A DNA stretch of 64,000 bases, taken from assembly GCA_963678705.1 (NCBI GenBank), contig OY783208.1, forward strand, positions 23,276,207 to 23,340,206, written 5' to 3'. The notes below the pieces were generated by a model. That model had not been told where the DNA came from. It did not search any database and saw only the letters and a program-made list of their open reading frames with translations. Positions 10,308-37,378 of the stretch are shown piece by piece (positions within the stretch are counted from its first letter, which is position 1; the number at the start of each line of letters is the position of its first letter). A program made the translations under genes and the position numbers. Source of the DNA: Panorpa germanica (Eukaryota; Arthropoda; Insecta; Mecoptera; Panorpidae).

Positions 10308-11330
10308 ATGCAAGATTGCAAATCTCAAGAAATAAAGCTAGAAAGCGATGTGGGCTCAAATAAAGCAATGGACACAACAAATGTAAACGATAAAGAACTA
10401 CGTGTCTTGGAAACTGTGCTATGTGATGAAATAAAAATAGAAATTAAAGAAGAGTCAGACGATAGTTCAGAAGAAGCTGCACTTTCACCTCGAGATGACT
10501 TCTTCAAGTTGGATGTTCCACCTGGAAATCTAACTGAACCGCCGAACAGTGAAAATAATACGACCCTAAAGTCTTATATCGATGAAGAGGGTAACAAATT
10601 GTTAAACCCAAAACCAGAAATCGTAAAACATTTGCAAGTTCATTCAACAACAAAAGTATATTCTTGTAAAATGTGTAACAAGACACTTGCAGATTCATCA
10701 AGCCTAAGACGACATGAGAAAATTCACTTAGGTCTAAAACCATTTTCTTGTAATGAATGTAATAAAACGTTTAGTCGTTCAACGCATTTAAAACGACATA
10801 AAAATACACATTTAGGTTTAAAACCATTTTCTTGCGATGAATGTCATAAAACGTTTAGTGAATTATCTACTTTAAAACATCATAAAAACACACATTTAGA
10901 TTTAAAACCATTTCCCTGTTACGAATGTAGTAAATCGTTTATTTATTCATATAATTTAAAACAACATAAAAACACACATTTAGGTATATTTTGTTGCGAG
11001 GAATGTAATAGAACGTTTAGTAGTTCATCGCATTTAAAAGAGCATAATAAGAGCGCACACCTAGGGCTGAAGCCGTTTTCCTGTAATGAATGTAATAAAA
11101 CGTTTAGTCAATCATCAGATTTAAACCGACATAAAGATTCGCATTTAGGTTTAAAATCATTTTCTTGCGATGAATGTAGTAAAACCTTTACCCAATCATC
11201 GAGCTTGAAACAACATAAAAATACTCATTTAGGTTTAAAACCATTTTCTTGCTCTATATGTAAAAAATGTTTCTCAAGACCTGGATCCTTAAGATACCAC
11301 CAGAAAACTCATTTAGGTTCAAGTGCCTAA
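10308..11330 (+). CDS. C2H2 zinc-finger protein, 8 intact fingers plus one decayed (cluster gene 4)
   Basis: The open frame begins at 10239, but the family start (MQDCKSQ, matching MENCKSQ and MEDCKSQ) is at 10308, just after a splice acceptor (taatag near 10285); this gives 340 aa. The acidic N-terminus has IKLE, IKIE and IKEE motifs. The first finger is decayed: the two zinc-binding Cys of the family pattern YICxxC are replaced (YIDEEG), although the His pair remains. Eight good fingers follow. One has a shortened linker (HLGIFCC) and one has four residues between its histidines. The C-terminus ends HLGSSA. A TATA box lies at 9067 and AATAAA at 11437. The 3' flank is shared with the decayed gene at 15631, marking them as sisters. 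Confidence 0.87.
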   Translation: MQDCKSQEIKLESDVGSNKAMDTTNVNDKELRVLETVLCDEIKIEIKEESDDSSEEAALSPRDDFFKLDVPPGNLTEPPNSENNTTLKSYIDEEGNKLLNPKPEIVKHLQVHSTTKVYSCKMCNKTLADSSSLRRHEKIHLGLKPFSCNECNKTFSRSTHLKRHKNTHLGLKPFSCDECHKTFSELSTLKHHKNTHLDLKPFPCYECSKSFIYSYNLKQHKNTHLGIFCCEECNRTFSSSSHLKEHNKSAHLGLKPFSCNECNKTFSQSSDLNRHKDSHLGLKSFSCDECSKTFTQSSSLKQHKNTHLGLKPFSCSICKKCFSRPGSLRYHQKTHLGSSA

Positions 11331-11662
11331 ATGGGTTCTCACGGTTGACTTGAGAAAATTAGGTTTTTAAATTTCATAACCTAACTAATCTTTATTTCCA
11401 TAAGTTTTACTGTGAAAATGGTCTTTAATAGATAATAATAAAAATATGAAGAACTGATGCATTTGAAAGCTAATTATATTAAATTTTAAATTTATTTTAT
11501 ATTGCGAATTCCAGGATATCAACGCCAGTAGACAAAGTTAACACAAACTCTATTTAAATTGGGGCATAAAAATGTCAAGAACATTTTTCAATAACTTTGT
11601 ATTAACTGGTATATCAAACAATAATAATTGCCAACATAGATTTGTAGTTTAACTAAATTAAT

Positions 11663-12291
11663 GGGCTTGTGTCCTATGTCTTAATTTCTACAAAACTGTA
11701 CATATTGATAAAGTGGGATACTAGAACCTCAAATGTTCAATTATTTTTTAATAACTCCTTATATGTTAAGAGATATTAACAATTAAAAAAGTCATTTTGT
11801 CTCTTTAATTATTAAAAGGATTCAACGTTGTACACATTCCAAATGCATGTGACATCACAATCCTTGTGTAAGGTTACCAACCTTACAGCTCATAAATCTC
11901 TGCTATATGTATTTATATATCAAAATATCAAATATTATTTACAGCTATTTCAAGGAACAATAAAATTTCAATATTATGTATGTCTAAGCAGGGTTAAATA
12001 AAATAAAAACTTATTATTCTTTGACTTGACTGGATTGTTTGACTACCAACAGCTACAAAACATTACCATAGCACTAGCCTACTCAACAAATAACTGACGT
12101 TAAAATGCATTTCACGTCATACAAATATGGCCGACCATTTCTAGGGCTAAAACTACAATTCAAATTTTTAATTGCTATATCTCCGTCAACATTTAGATAT
12201 TTAATAAAATAGACACGGCAATACACATTTATTAACATTAAGTTCAATCAACAATTGAAAAATCGACCACTAAAAAATGAGGACAGAAGCC
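11663..12291 (-). mobile_element. MITE family A, full length, reverse
   Basis: Complete from GGGCTTGTGTCCTATGTC to GAGGACAGAAGCC with all inner diagnostic blocks in order; about 629 bp. Confidence 0.8.
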
Positions 12292-12339
12292 ATTGTGGAA
12301 GGGGTGTCTCAAGGATACACCCCGCTACAAGAAACTGTT

Positions 12340-12460
12340 CATTTTGACAGATCATTGAAAAGGTTGAGATTAAGTCATATACAAATTATTCTATATTTAA
12401 AGAAAAATACATATATTTGAGAAAAGTGATAATTTATATTTATATATAGAGGTATTTTAA
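12340..12460 (+). promoter_or_regulatory. Partial promoter module upstream of zinc-finger gene 5
   Basis: TTGACAGATCATTGAAAAGG and a TATATATAGAGG stretch near 12441 followed by GGTATTTT are conserved, but the CCCGCC block is missing or altered (CCCCGCTAC). Confidence 0.55.
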
Positions 12461-12578
12461 ATAGAAATTTTGTATAAATTAATTCGCTAGTTGTTATTTT
12501 TAGGAGTAATAAACCAAAACTAAAAATCAAAATAATGAAATGCTTTAGTGACTTGAATACTGCTATTCCTATGAACTT

Positions 12579-12944
12579 TAATTATTCAATATAGCTACAC
12601 CTTTTTTTTTGAATCTCATTAAAAAACTACTGCATTTTTGTATGTTTTATGGCATTTGTTGTAAGCTCAAAACATGTACAAATCTTACATAATATACATT
12701 ATACCATTTTTTATTTAGAAATACACAATATTAATTGTTAAAGTTAAAATTTCAAATTTGAGGTTAGAAATAAAATGACATTGTTTCATATCTAAGTAAA
12801 AATGGCGTCATATTTCACATTTATTTGTCAAATTTATTCATAAATTCTGTCTATTTTTTAATAAAAAATTGTATAAGGTATATTACGCGTGATTTGTACA
12901 TGTTTTCACTATAATAAAAGCATCATAAAATATACGAATAATTA
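12579..12944 (+). mobile_element. Second copy of the 48-bp-TIR MITE, right arm mostly lost
   Basis: Left arm TAATTATTCAATATAGCTAC and the inner 300 bp match 9594-9965; the right end keeps only CGAATAATTA. It sits in the 5'UTR intron of gene 5, at a position comparable to that in gene 4. Confidence 0.6.
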
Positions 12945-13097
12945 CCTTATTTTATGTTTATCTTTCCTTCCTTGATTATGTCATGTTTCCTTTTTTAAGT
13001 ACTTAAGATTTATTTGTTTTAACGGATTCCTCCTTTTTTATACTTCGTTCACATTTCGTTTTATATTTTTAGTAAACACTAAAATTGTTGGTCCATA

Positions 13098-14102
13098 ATG
13101 GAGGATTGTAAATCTCAACAAGTAAAGCTAGAAATTGATGTTTTTAATGAACCAATGGAAACAGCAAATGTACATAAAATAAAAGAAGAACAAGGAGTAA
13201 TAGAGGTAGTACTATGTGATGAAATAAAAATAGAAATTAAAGAAGAACCAAAGAATAGTTCAGAAGAAGCGAAAATTTTACCACAGGATAGCTTCTTCCT
13301 TAATTCTGAAGTTCCAGTTGAAAATATTGACGAACCGTTGAATAGTGAACAACTAGAAAGTGAAATGAATTCAAACCTGAATCCTTATATCTGTGAAGTA
13401 TGTCACAAATTGTGGAACACGAAAGAAGAAATCGTAAAACACTTGCGAATACATTCAGCAAAGAAAACACATTCTCGTAATAAATCATATCCACAGTCAT
13501 CAAGTTTAAAACGACATAAAAACGCGCGTTTATTTTGCTGTGAAGAATGTAAAAAAACGTTTAGTCGATCATCAGATTTAAAGCGACACAGAAACACACA
13601 TTTAGGTTTAAAACCTTTTTCTTGCGATGAATGTGGTAAAACATTTAGTCAATCATCAAGTTTAAAACGACATCAAAACACACATTTAGGTTTATTTTCT
13701 TGCGTAGATTGTAATAAAACGTTTAATAGTTTATCCTATTTAAAAAAACATAATAAGAACACACATTTAGGTCTGAAGCCATTTTCTTGTAACGAATGTA
13801 ATAAATCTTTTTGTCAATCATCAGATTTAAAACGTCATAAAAACACACATTTAGGTTTAAAACTATTTTCTTGCGATGAATGTAGTAAAACGTTTAGTCA
13901 ATCATCAGGTTTAAAACGACATAAAGATGCACATACAGGCGTACAGCCATATTCATGCGATAAATGTAGTAAATCATTTCGCCATTCGTATAATTTAAAA
14001 CAACATAAAGACGCACATTTAGGTTTATTTTGTTGCGATAAATGTAATAAAACATTTAGTAGTTCATCGTACTTAAGACAGCATAAGAAAACACACATTT
14101 AG
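13098..14102 (+). CDS. C2H2 zinc-finger protein, shortened C-terminus (cluster gene 5)
   Basis: A 334-aa family member starting MEDCKSQ after a splice acceptor near 13072. psi-K-x-E motifs VKLE, IKEE, IKIE and IKEE are present. Finger 1 is intact, finger 2 has lost its Cys pair (THSRNKSYPQ), and seven fingers follow. Two linkers are shortened (HLGLFSC, HLGLFCC), and one (TGVQPY) is close to the canonical TGEKPY. The frame stops after the ninth finger at 14102; an untranslated remnant of the family's last finger lies just downstream (14103-14232), so this protein has lost its C-terminal finger. It may still function. Upstream lies the conserved module with a TATA-like stretch near 12441. Confidence 0.85.
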   Translation: MEDCKSQQVKLEIDVFNEPMETANVHKIKEEQGVIEVVLCDEIKIEIKEEPKNSSEEAKILPQDSFFLNSEVPVENIDEPLNSEQLESEMNSNLNPYICEVCHKLWNTKEEIVKHLRIHSAKKTHSRNKSYPQSSSLKRHKNARLFCCEECKKTFSRSSDLKRHRNTHLGLKPFSCDECGKTFSQSSSLKRHQNTHLGLFSCVDCNKTFNSLSYLKKHNKNTHLGLKPFSCNECNKSFCQSSDLKRHKNTHLGLKLFSCDECSKTFSQSSGLKRHKDAHTGVQPYSCDKCSKSFRHSYNLKQHKDAHLGLFCCDKCNKTFSSSSYLRQHKKTHI

Positions 14103-14232
14103 TGCCATTTCAAGCCATTTTCTTGTACTGTCTTATGTATCAAGTTTAAAACCATTTCTTTGCGGTTTATATAATAAATGTTTCTCAAGAACTGCTTTTT
14201 TAAACAAACATCAAAAACTTTATTTAGATTAG
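14103..14232 (+). pseudogene. Lost C-terminal finger of cluster gene 5
   Basis: Directly after the stop of gene 5 the DNA still resembles the last finger of the family: it can be read as CGLYNKCFSR then NKHQKLYLD followed by a stop, compared with KKHQKLHLD-stop in gene 3. The second zinc-binding Cys has become Tyr and a segment is missing. It is no longer in frame with the open gene. Confidence 0.6.
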
Positions 14233-14243
14233 GTGGAGTATAT

Positions 14244-14446
14244 ATAACTGACGTTAAAATGCATTTGACGTCATACAAATATGGCCGACCATTTCTAGCG
14301 CTAAAACTACAATTCAAATTTTTAATTGCTATATCTCTGTCAATATTTAGATATTTAATAAAATAGACACGTCAATACATATTTATTAACATCAATTTCA
14401 ATCAACAAATGAAAAATCGACCACAGAAAGATGAGGACACAAGCCC
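14244..14446 (-). mobile_element. MITE family A, left third only, reverse
   Basis: Matches the left part of family A (ACGTCATACAAATATGGCCG to GAGGACACAAGCCC). Confidence 0.75.
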
Positions 14447-14667
14447 ATTATAGACGGATCAGGCAACAGGACATCACAGCTTATACTTTAACAGACTAAT
14501 CTCTTAAAACTAAATTAATTATTAAAGACAAGGCAAATCAAATCTTATATTAATTTATCATTAAATCTGTCTTAAATTAATCTATATGTAACTAAGTAGG
14601 CAAATAAATGAGTATTTTAAATAAAAGAACCGATCAAAAATATTTATTTTTTGAAGGGTTTACAAAT

Positions 14668-15112
14668 GGGCTTCTGTCCTCCTTTTTTGACGTTATTTGT
14701 TGAGTAGGTCAGTGCTGTGGTAATGTTTTGTAGCTGTTGATAGTCGAAATAATCAAGTCAAGTTAAAAAATAATAAGTTTTTATTTTATTTAACCCTGCT
14801 AAGGCAGACATAATATTGAAATTTGATTATTCCTTGAAATAGCTGTAAATAATATTTGATATTTTGATATATAAATACATACAGCAGAGATTTATGAGCT
14901 GTAAAGTTGGGAATCTTACACAAGGATTGTGATGTCACATGCACTTGGAATGTGTACAACGTTGAATCCCTTTAAAATGACTTTTTTAATTGTTAATATC
15001 TCCTAACATATAAGGAGTTATTAAAAAATAATTGAACATTTGAGGTTCTAGTAAACCACTTTATCAATATAGAGTACACTTTTATAGAAATTAAGACATA
15101 GGACACAAGCCC
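14668..15112 (+). mobile_element. MITE family A with internal deletion, forward
   Basis: Ends GGGCTTCTGTCCTCC and GGACACAAGCCC; the left 140 bp of the interior is deleted. Confidence 0.78.
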
Positions 15113-15139
15113 ATTATATATATAAGCTGGATTAAATAT

Positions 15140-15325
15140 TGAAGTTCATAAAACCCGCCAAACCGTAAAGGAAATTATAATAACGAAAACTAAAATGTCT
15201 TTATTTGACAGCTCATTAAAATGCTAGAGCTAAATTATAGCATTTGTATCTTATTCAGTTCACATTTCACGAAAATAAAGAACAGCATATAATTAAGGGA
15301 ACTGCAAATTAATAGACAAAGGTAT
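15140..15325 (+). promoter_or_regulatory. Decayed promoter module upstream of the zinc-finger pseudogene
   Basis: AAGTTCATAAAACCCGCC and TTTGACAGCTCATT remain, but the TATA position reads AATAGACAAAGG where active paralogues have TATAAAGG, in line with loss of function of the gene. Confidence 0.55.
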
Positions 15326-15630
15326 TTTAACACTTAATTTTTAAATGACACATGTCCTACGACTTTACGAGTAACAAATATAAACTAAATATTGAAATGA
15401 ATAAATTCTTTAATGACTTGAATCTAGCTTTTCACATGATCTTTATTTAATTAGCACTAGTGTATTACAGAAACAATTATTTATATTTATTACGTCACTT
15501 TATCGGTTTGTTTCATTTTAAGCAGTTAACAATTATTTGTTTTAACCTATTCCTTATATTTTTCTACATAATGATAGAAATACATTTCTCCTCGTTTGTT
15601 TGTAGTGACGTCATTAATTGTTATTCGATA

Positions 15631-16166
15631 ACGGAAGATAACAATTCTCAACAAATAAAGCTAGAAATTGATGTAGTTTTTAATGAACCAATGGAAACAG
15701 CAAATGTAAAGGAAATAAAAAAAATCGTCAAAGAAATAGTGATGAAATAAAAATAGAAATTAAAGAAGGGTCAGACGATAGTTCAGAAGAAGCTGCACTT
15801 TCACCTCGAGATAACTTCATCAACTTAGAAGTTCCTGTTGAAAATCTAACTGAACCTCTGAAAAGTGAACAACTAGAAAGGGAAATTCATTTGAACCTGA
15901 AAATGTGTAACAAAACATTTGTAGATTCACCAAGTTTAAGACGACATGAACCTTACTTAGATTCAAATCCATTTTGTTGTCATGAATGTATTAAAACGTT
16001 TAATCGGGTATCAGAATTAAAACGACACATAAACTCACATTTAGGTTTAAAACCATTTTCTTGTTCTACATGTAAAAAATGTTTCTCAAGACCTGAATCC
16101 TTAAGACACCACCAAAAAACCCCATTTAGGTTCAAGTGCCTAAATGGCTTCTCACGCTCGACTTGA
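15631..16166 (+). pseudogene. Decayed C2H2 zinc-finger gene (cluster gene 6)
   Basis: Clear family member without an intact frame. The start codon is ACG where the paralogues have ATG. The N-terminal frame (IKLE, PMETANV) stops at about 15750; the rest (IKIE, IKEGSDD, SEEAALSPR) continues in another frame. Most fingers are deleted: only about three remain (MCNKTF, CHECIK, CSTCKK). A one-base insertion near the end shifts the tail away from the HLGSSA end seen in gene 4. The flank after 16138 matches that of gene 4, but the N-terminus (PMETANV) is closer to gene 5, suggesting recombination or conversion among paralogues. The TATA of its upstream module is also degraded. Confidence 0.85.
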
Positions 16167-16315
16167 GAAAATTAGGTTTTAAGTTTCTTAACCTAACTAA
16201 TCTTTATTTCCGTAAGTTTTACTGTGGAAATGTTCTTTAATAGGTAATAATAAAAATATGAAGAACTCATGCATTGAAATCCAATTGTTTTATTGATTTT
16301 ATGTGTTATTTTAAT

Positions 16316-16533
16316 TAACATGCATTTTAAATTTGCCATCGTATTGAAGATGCGTGTGATTCTTCTGTGATGTAGGAGTTCATTTACAGTTCAGTTTCTC
16401 ACAGTCAAAAAATAGTACAAATGGCGAAACCACTCCACGTGTAGGAATACAAATGAAGATAAAGTTGATGCGAACTATAATTGAAGTGCAATAGTGATAC
16501 CAAACAGGACACTTTACCAAATTGTTTTCTGGG
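16316..16533 (+). mobile_element. Decayed CCCAGTAAAC-family MITE
   Basis: Interior matches 41780-41985 (GTTGATGCGAACTATAATTG); the right end reads TTTTCTGGG and the left end is eroded. Confidence 0.6.
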
Positions 16534-17216
16534 ACGAATCAGTATTGATTGTGAAAATAAGAATAAGTGCATTGCGAGATTTAGAGGAGCCTGATTTAGG
16601 AACTTAGGGTTCGATCCCTGGACCAGTGCCTTACTTTCTGGATTTGGTTGTTAGAAAAGTTAAAGTCTTTGCACACAGTAGTGATTTAGTTCACAGATAC
16701 GAGACCACGCCTCCTAAAAGTTATTTATAAATTAAATATTCATGCCGAATGTGTTAAATTAAAATTGGAATTAAATTTTGATATAAACAATATCTTAAAA
16801 GGAATACAGGGTGTCCAACAGTCATCGACTACTTTAATTAAATAAAGTAAATGCACAAAGACCGTGAACAATAAATAATTTTAATTTGAAATATTCATTG
16901 CATTAAGTCTGAGTCACTTTTCGTTTTATTTTTGTAATTTACTTAAATAATCCATCAACTTATTAAAAACCATTAAATGTCATTCGACTGTAACAATTTA
17001 TCGATTACCGTGACATGACCGTTACATTGATTAAATTGCCTGCACTCTACTAATTGCGTGTTTTTTTCTGCGCTCCTCTAATCGTCTAGTGCATTGTTCA
17101 ACTACCAGCTCAACATTATTGAGTATTCTCTCAGACAGTGAAGTTCTCAAAGTGAATAAATTTCAGTGAAACTTTTTATATTTTAAACAAATTACAAGAA
17201 TTCTAAATAATTAAAA
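16534..17216. other. Intergenic and 5' region of the SPH-FReD gene
   Basis: No gene seen. A candidate initiator (CTCTCAGACAGTG, about 17130) lies some 80 bp before the ATG at 17217; no TATA box at the expected distance. A CAGGGTGTCC word at 16807 resembles one at 33694 and may be an element end. Confidence 0.35.
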
Positions 17217-33486
<16,270 letters not shown>

Positions 33487-33510
33487 TCAGCGAAAAACGA
33501 TACCGCGCAA

Positions 33511-33516
33511 AATAAA
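33511..33516 (+). terminator. Polyadenylation signal of the SPH-FReD gene
   Basis: AATAAA 25 bases after the stop codon. Confidence 0.6.
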
Positions 33517-33559
33517 AACACACAGGGAGGGAAGGAAATGAAATGAACGGAACCACGAG

Positions 33560-34895
33560 ACAGAAAGAGAGAGAGAGAGAGAGAGAACACAGTGGGATTA
33601 ATTAGAGGATTTAATTAGTCCGACATCTTCATTAAATAAATATTCCACTTGTAAAACTAATTAGGTAATGAGTTTGTCTGTGATAAACAGTACAGGGTGT
33701 CCAAAAGGCGAGTAATAAATTATGGGGAAATGATTAAAATGGCAAAATTCATAAAATTCTTTAATTTGCTTAAAACCTTGAAAGTTCATGTACACTTCAT
33801 TAGTAGGACATCTTCGAAAAATCTAAATTTAGGTTGAGTATGCAGTTGTATGTAAAACCCTACCTTATAGCTGGTTCATTACTCAGACAACTCATAAATG
33901 TAACTGGAATGCTTGAAACTCGAATATTCGCAGATGTCTTACTAATGAACTGAATATGAGAAGCAGTTAAGTCCAAAAAAAGACTCTAAAGAATGAATGT
34001 CATCTAATACTTAGTGGAACATAGCCATAAGCAGAAGCTATAAAAAGAAGAAGAGAAACTTTTGGTAATTAAAAAGAATTTTATTTGTTCCATTAAAAGT
34101 TACAAAAATTAGAAAATATCAAACAATGGACTTAACCGCGTTGTGTTCTGGGCGGCTCATCTAGTAAGTTGTTTCTCGATAGGGACAAAACTTTGCAACG
34201 ATGTTATAATTTAAAACCCGGTTGCAAAGTTTTGACCCAAATGAGCTAAAAAAAACAATTTAAACTTAAATTACAATTAGGAAAATAGTTATTCTAGAAA
34301 TTGTTTTAAATAGTGGAATAAAATAGAAAAATCTCTCTCTGTCTCTTTCTCTTTCTATTTCTCTCCTTCTCTCTCGCTATTTTATCATAAATTTATATAT
34401 TTACTAAAGTAATATTCAAATAACGCGCGCTTTCCATAGAAAAAGTTTAGTAAAGCCGCCATTGAATATTATTTTAAATATAAAATAAATATTATAAATG
34501 TAATAATAAAAAATGGATTGTGTTTTAATAAATAAATAAATAAATGATAAAAGAAATGAAGCGCGGCTGTTTTGCTTTCTCAGGATTCTGTGCAAAATGT
34601 AATCGTGCAGTCCTCGACACCATAAAAACTGGCAACATAATAGGAGGTCGTCAGGGCATCGAAAATAAAAAGTAACAATAAATACAGATTAAACTGAAGC
34701 AATTGATAATAAATAAATAATAAAAATCCAACGCCATGTTTTGGATTCGTGATACAATGTCAAAATATGGCTGGGAACTTGGCGGGAAAATATAAATTTA
34801 AATTTGACAGTATACACACATACATAACGGATTGCGATAGTTGATTAAATAGCTCTGTAGCAAAAGCTATATCTACAAACAAAATAAATTGTTCA
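33560..34895. other. Intergenic, simple repeats and a hairpin
   Basis: Short (GA)n near 33568, a CT-rich stretch at 34330-34380 and the hairpin at 34182. No gene recognised. Confidence 0.4.
34182..34238. repeat. Inverted repeat, 18-bp arms
   Basis: GGGACAAAACTTTGCAAC (34182-34199) pairs with GTTGCAAAGTTTTGACCC (34221-34238), one mismatch, 21-nt loop. Confidence 0.7.
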
Positions 34896-35648
34896 TAAGG
34901 AGGTACAGGACGTTAACGTAAATGATGAAAACGTTGTGAAATTTGGAGGGTCGATACAAATAGTTAAAATACATGCTGTCTCAAAATTTTAGAGACCTAG
35001 GGTTCATAGTTTTCTTTCTATACATGATTAAAAATAGTCATTTTCCATACAAATCATAATTTTTAGCTCAATTTCACCACATAATATAACTTTTAACTAT
35101 ACAAAAATGGTGACACGGTTTTCAAAAACTAGGTGTATATAAAAGAATCTTTTCTGTAACTATTGCAAAAAGAAAATTATCAAAAGGATACCTATATACG
35201 AAAATATTTAAATAAAACCTTTAAGAAACAGTAAATGTAGGTTATAAGCCGGCAACGTTGCAAATGCCAATTTGAGCGGGAAATTCAAAATCGGAATAAA
35301 TATTATATAAAATATAACAATTTATTTGTCAAAGAACCAAATCACGCATGCGTCAACACACGTAAATTTACAGCGCTGCCAAATTTATTATTTCTTTTTC
35401 AAAATATTTAATTTGAATTTAAATTGAATTAATATAAATTTGATATTAATTATAGGTAATTTTTCATTTATTAAAATATTATATGCATAAAAAATCATTT
35501 TAACAAGCAAAAAGCAGTTTAATAGGGAATTGAAAAATTCATTTTCAAAGGTACAGTCCCAATATTTACTCGTCCCTCATGTACTTCGTATTTTGCATTT
35601 CGTATTACCGAGACTTTTTGCATTGACGGTACGTCCTGTACCTCCTTA
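34896..35648. mobile_element. Non-autonomous element with perfect 18-bp TIRs
   Basis: TAAGGAGGTACAGGACGT at 34896-34913, exact inverse at 35631-35648; 753 bp, noncoding. No obvious target duplication and no second copy in the window. Confidence 0.75.
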
Positions 35649-35717
35649 AAAGAAATATATTCTAAATGATAATGTACATTGTTTATTTATTAAGTTAAGT
35701 TATGGTATGAAGAAAAG

Positions 35718-35725
35718 TATATAAA
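35718..35725 (+). promoter_or_regulatory. TATA box candidate for the 94-codon ORF
   Basis: TATATAAA about 70 bp before the ATG at 35789. Confidence 0.35.
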
Positions 35726-35788
35726 TGGCAGTTAAATATGAATTAAAACTAATTTCATTAAGTTTATTTAAATTAATTATATAATAAA

Positions 35789-36073
35789 ATGAAATCCAAT
35801 AAAATATCTCTTTCCGAATCATATAAAGTAATTTCTTCTGTCATCGCCATCTTTAAGTTTTGCGTTATGTATAAACATTGCGCCGAAATGCACAACAACG
35901 ACCACTACGACCCAACTCTTCAAACGGGTCATTGTGAGCTTGCCGTGAGCGAAATTAATGACGTCATTAGTGACGTTTTCGAATATTTTGAACGTTGTGA
36001 ACACTTAGTGGAACGCACCCAGAGGGAAAAAGTCACATTTCTGGCAATAAGATACTTTTTAGTTGACTCATGA
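35789..36073 (+). CDS. Possible small intronless gene, 94 aa, unknown
   Basis: An open frame of 94 codons beginning MKSNKISLSESYKV and ending FLVDS. No recognised domain. The N-terminal third has a short hydrophobic segment (VISSVIAIFKFCVMY). The second half is more GC-rich than its surroundings and charged (EINDVISDVFEYFERCEH). Four Cys are present. A TATA-like box lies about 70 bp upstream. It ends about 12 bp before a MITE-related repeat starts. Could be a chance frame or a fragment of an unrecognised element; the coding call is weak. Confidence 0.3.
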   Translation: MKSNKISLSESYKVISSVIAIFKFCVMYKHCAEMHNNDHYDPTLQTGHCELAVSEINDVISDVFEYFERCEHLVERTQREKVTFLAIRYFLVDS

Positions 36074-36084
36074 TGTTCACCAGA

Positions 36085-36300
36085 GTTGTGCGTCGGCCCA
36101 TAATGTTTCAATATAATGTCGTGATATAAAACGTAAAAGAAATAACATTACTTCAGGAATATTACGCAGTAAAACGAAATTTAAACTTTAAATAGATATA
36201 TCTCCGTCAATGTTTGGATATTTAACAAAATAATACACAACCCAGCTGTTAGTATAAAAGAAATGGCAGGACGTAAGGGCACATGTCTTGGAACGTTCTA
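36085..36300 (-). repeat. Repeat family C, reverse copy
   Basis: Reverse of the block at 39262-39400 (CATAATGTTTCAATATAATG, GATATATCTCCGTCAA, GGATATTTAACAAAATAA). Runs directly into a MITE A right end. Confidence 0.6.
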
Positions 36301-36301
36301 C

Positions 36302-36466
36302 TACCCTTTAATAATTAAAGAGACAAAATGACTTTTTTAATTGTTAATATCCCTCAACATATAAGGAGTTACTAAAAAATAATTGGACATTTGAGGTTCT
36401 AGTAACTCACTTTATCAATATATAGTACACTTTTATAGAAATGAAGGCACGTGGTTCACAATCGCA
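36302..36466 (+). mobile_element. MITE family A right end, forward
   Basis: CCCTTTAATAATTAAAGAGA to the mutated terminus TTCACAATCGCATT. Confidence 0.65.
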
Positions 36467-36762
36467 TTGTCTAATCTTTATTTTAGAGATTTTGTTTATG
36501 GTCAATTTATTTTATTTCCGATTGTAAAGTTTTAAGTCTTCTGCTATATAAACACATTTTTAATATCTTGTTTTTTTTAATTTTTATGGTTTTGCAAACT
36601 TCGTAGGCTTTGGCACAAAATAATGTCAAGGTAGAGTAATATCTTAGCCAGGTGTTTGTAACCTTTTTGGTAAAATTTAAATATGGTGTTCATGCAAGTG
36701 TCCTTTATTGAATGACGACATTTCAAATGTTTTGGCCAGCTGTGAAGCGAGATATATTCAAT

Positions 36763-37216
36763 GGGCTTGTGATCTATATCTTAATTTCTATAAAAGTGTA
36801 CTACATATTGATAAAGTGGGTTAATAGAACTCCTTATATGTTAAGAGATATTAACAATTAAAAAAGTCGTTTTGTTTCTTTAATTATTAAAGGGATTCAA
36901 CGTTGTACACATTCCAACTGCATGTGACATCACAACCGCTGCCAACCTTACAGCTCATAAATCTCTGCTATATGTATTTATGTATCAAAATATCAAATAT
37001 TATTTACAGTCATTTCAAGGAACAATAAAATTCCAGTATTATGTCTGCCTTAGCAGGGTTAAATAAAATAAAAACTTATTATTCTTTGCTACTAGATACA
37101 CAGGACTACCAACAGCTACAAAACATTACCACAGCACCGACCTAATCAACAAATAACTGACCTATCGCACTACATGTTACGTCATACAAATATGGCCGAC
37201 ATCTTTAGCGCTAAAC
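36763..37216 (-). mobile_element. MITE family A, reverse, left end lost
   Basis: Begins GGGCTTGTGATCTATATC and ends at TTTAGCGCTAAA, missing the last 130 bp of the full-length unit. Confidence 0.75.
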
Positions 37217-37378
37217 TAATGTATAATGTAGAAATATATTATATTCAACGCCTGATCAGCATGCAACTATATATACACAAATAAATGAATATATGGATCA
37301 AGGCTCTAATACTGCCATCTATGAAACAAATCATTAACTTCTTTAACATTAGTATATTCAAAATCTCAAAATCTTAAA

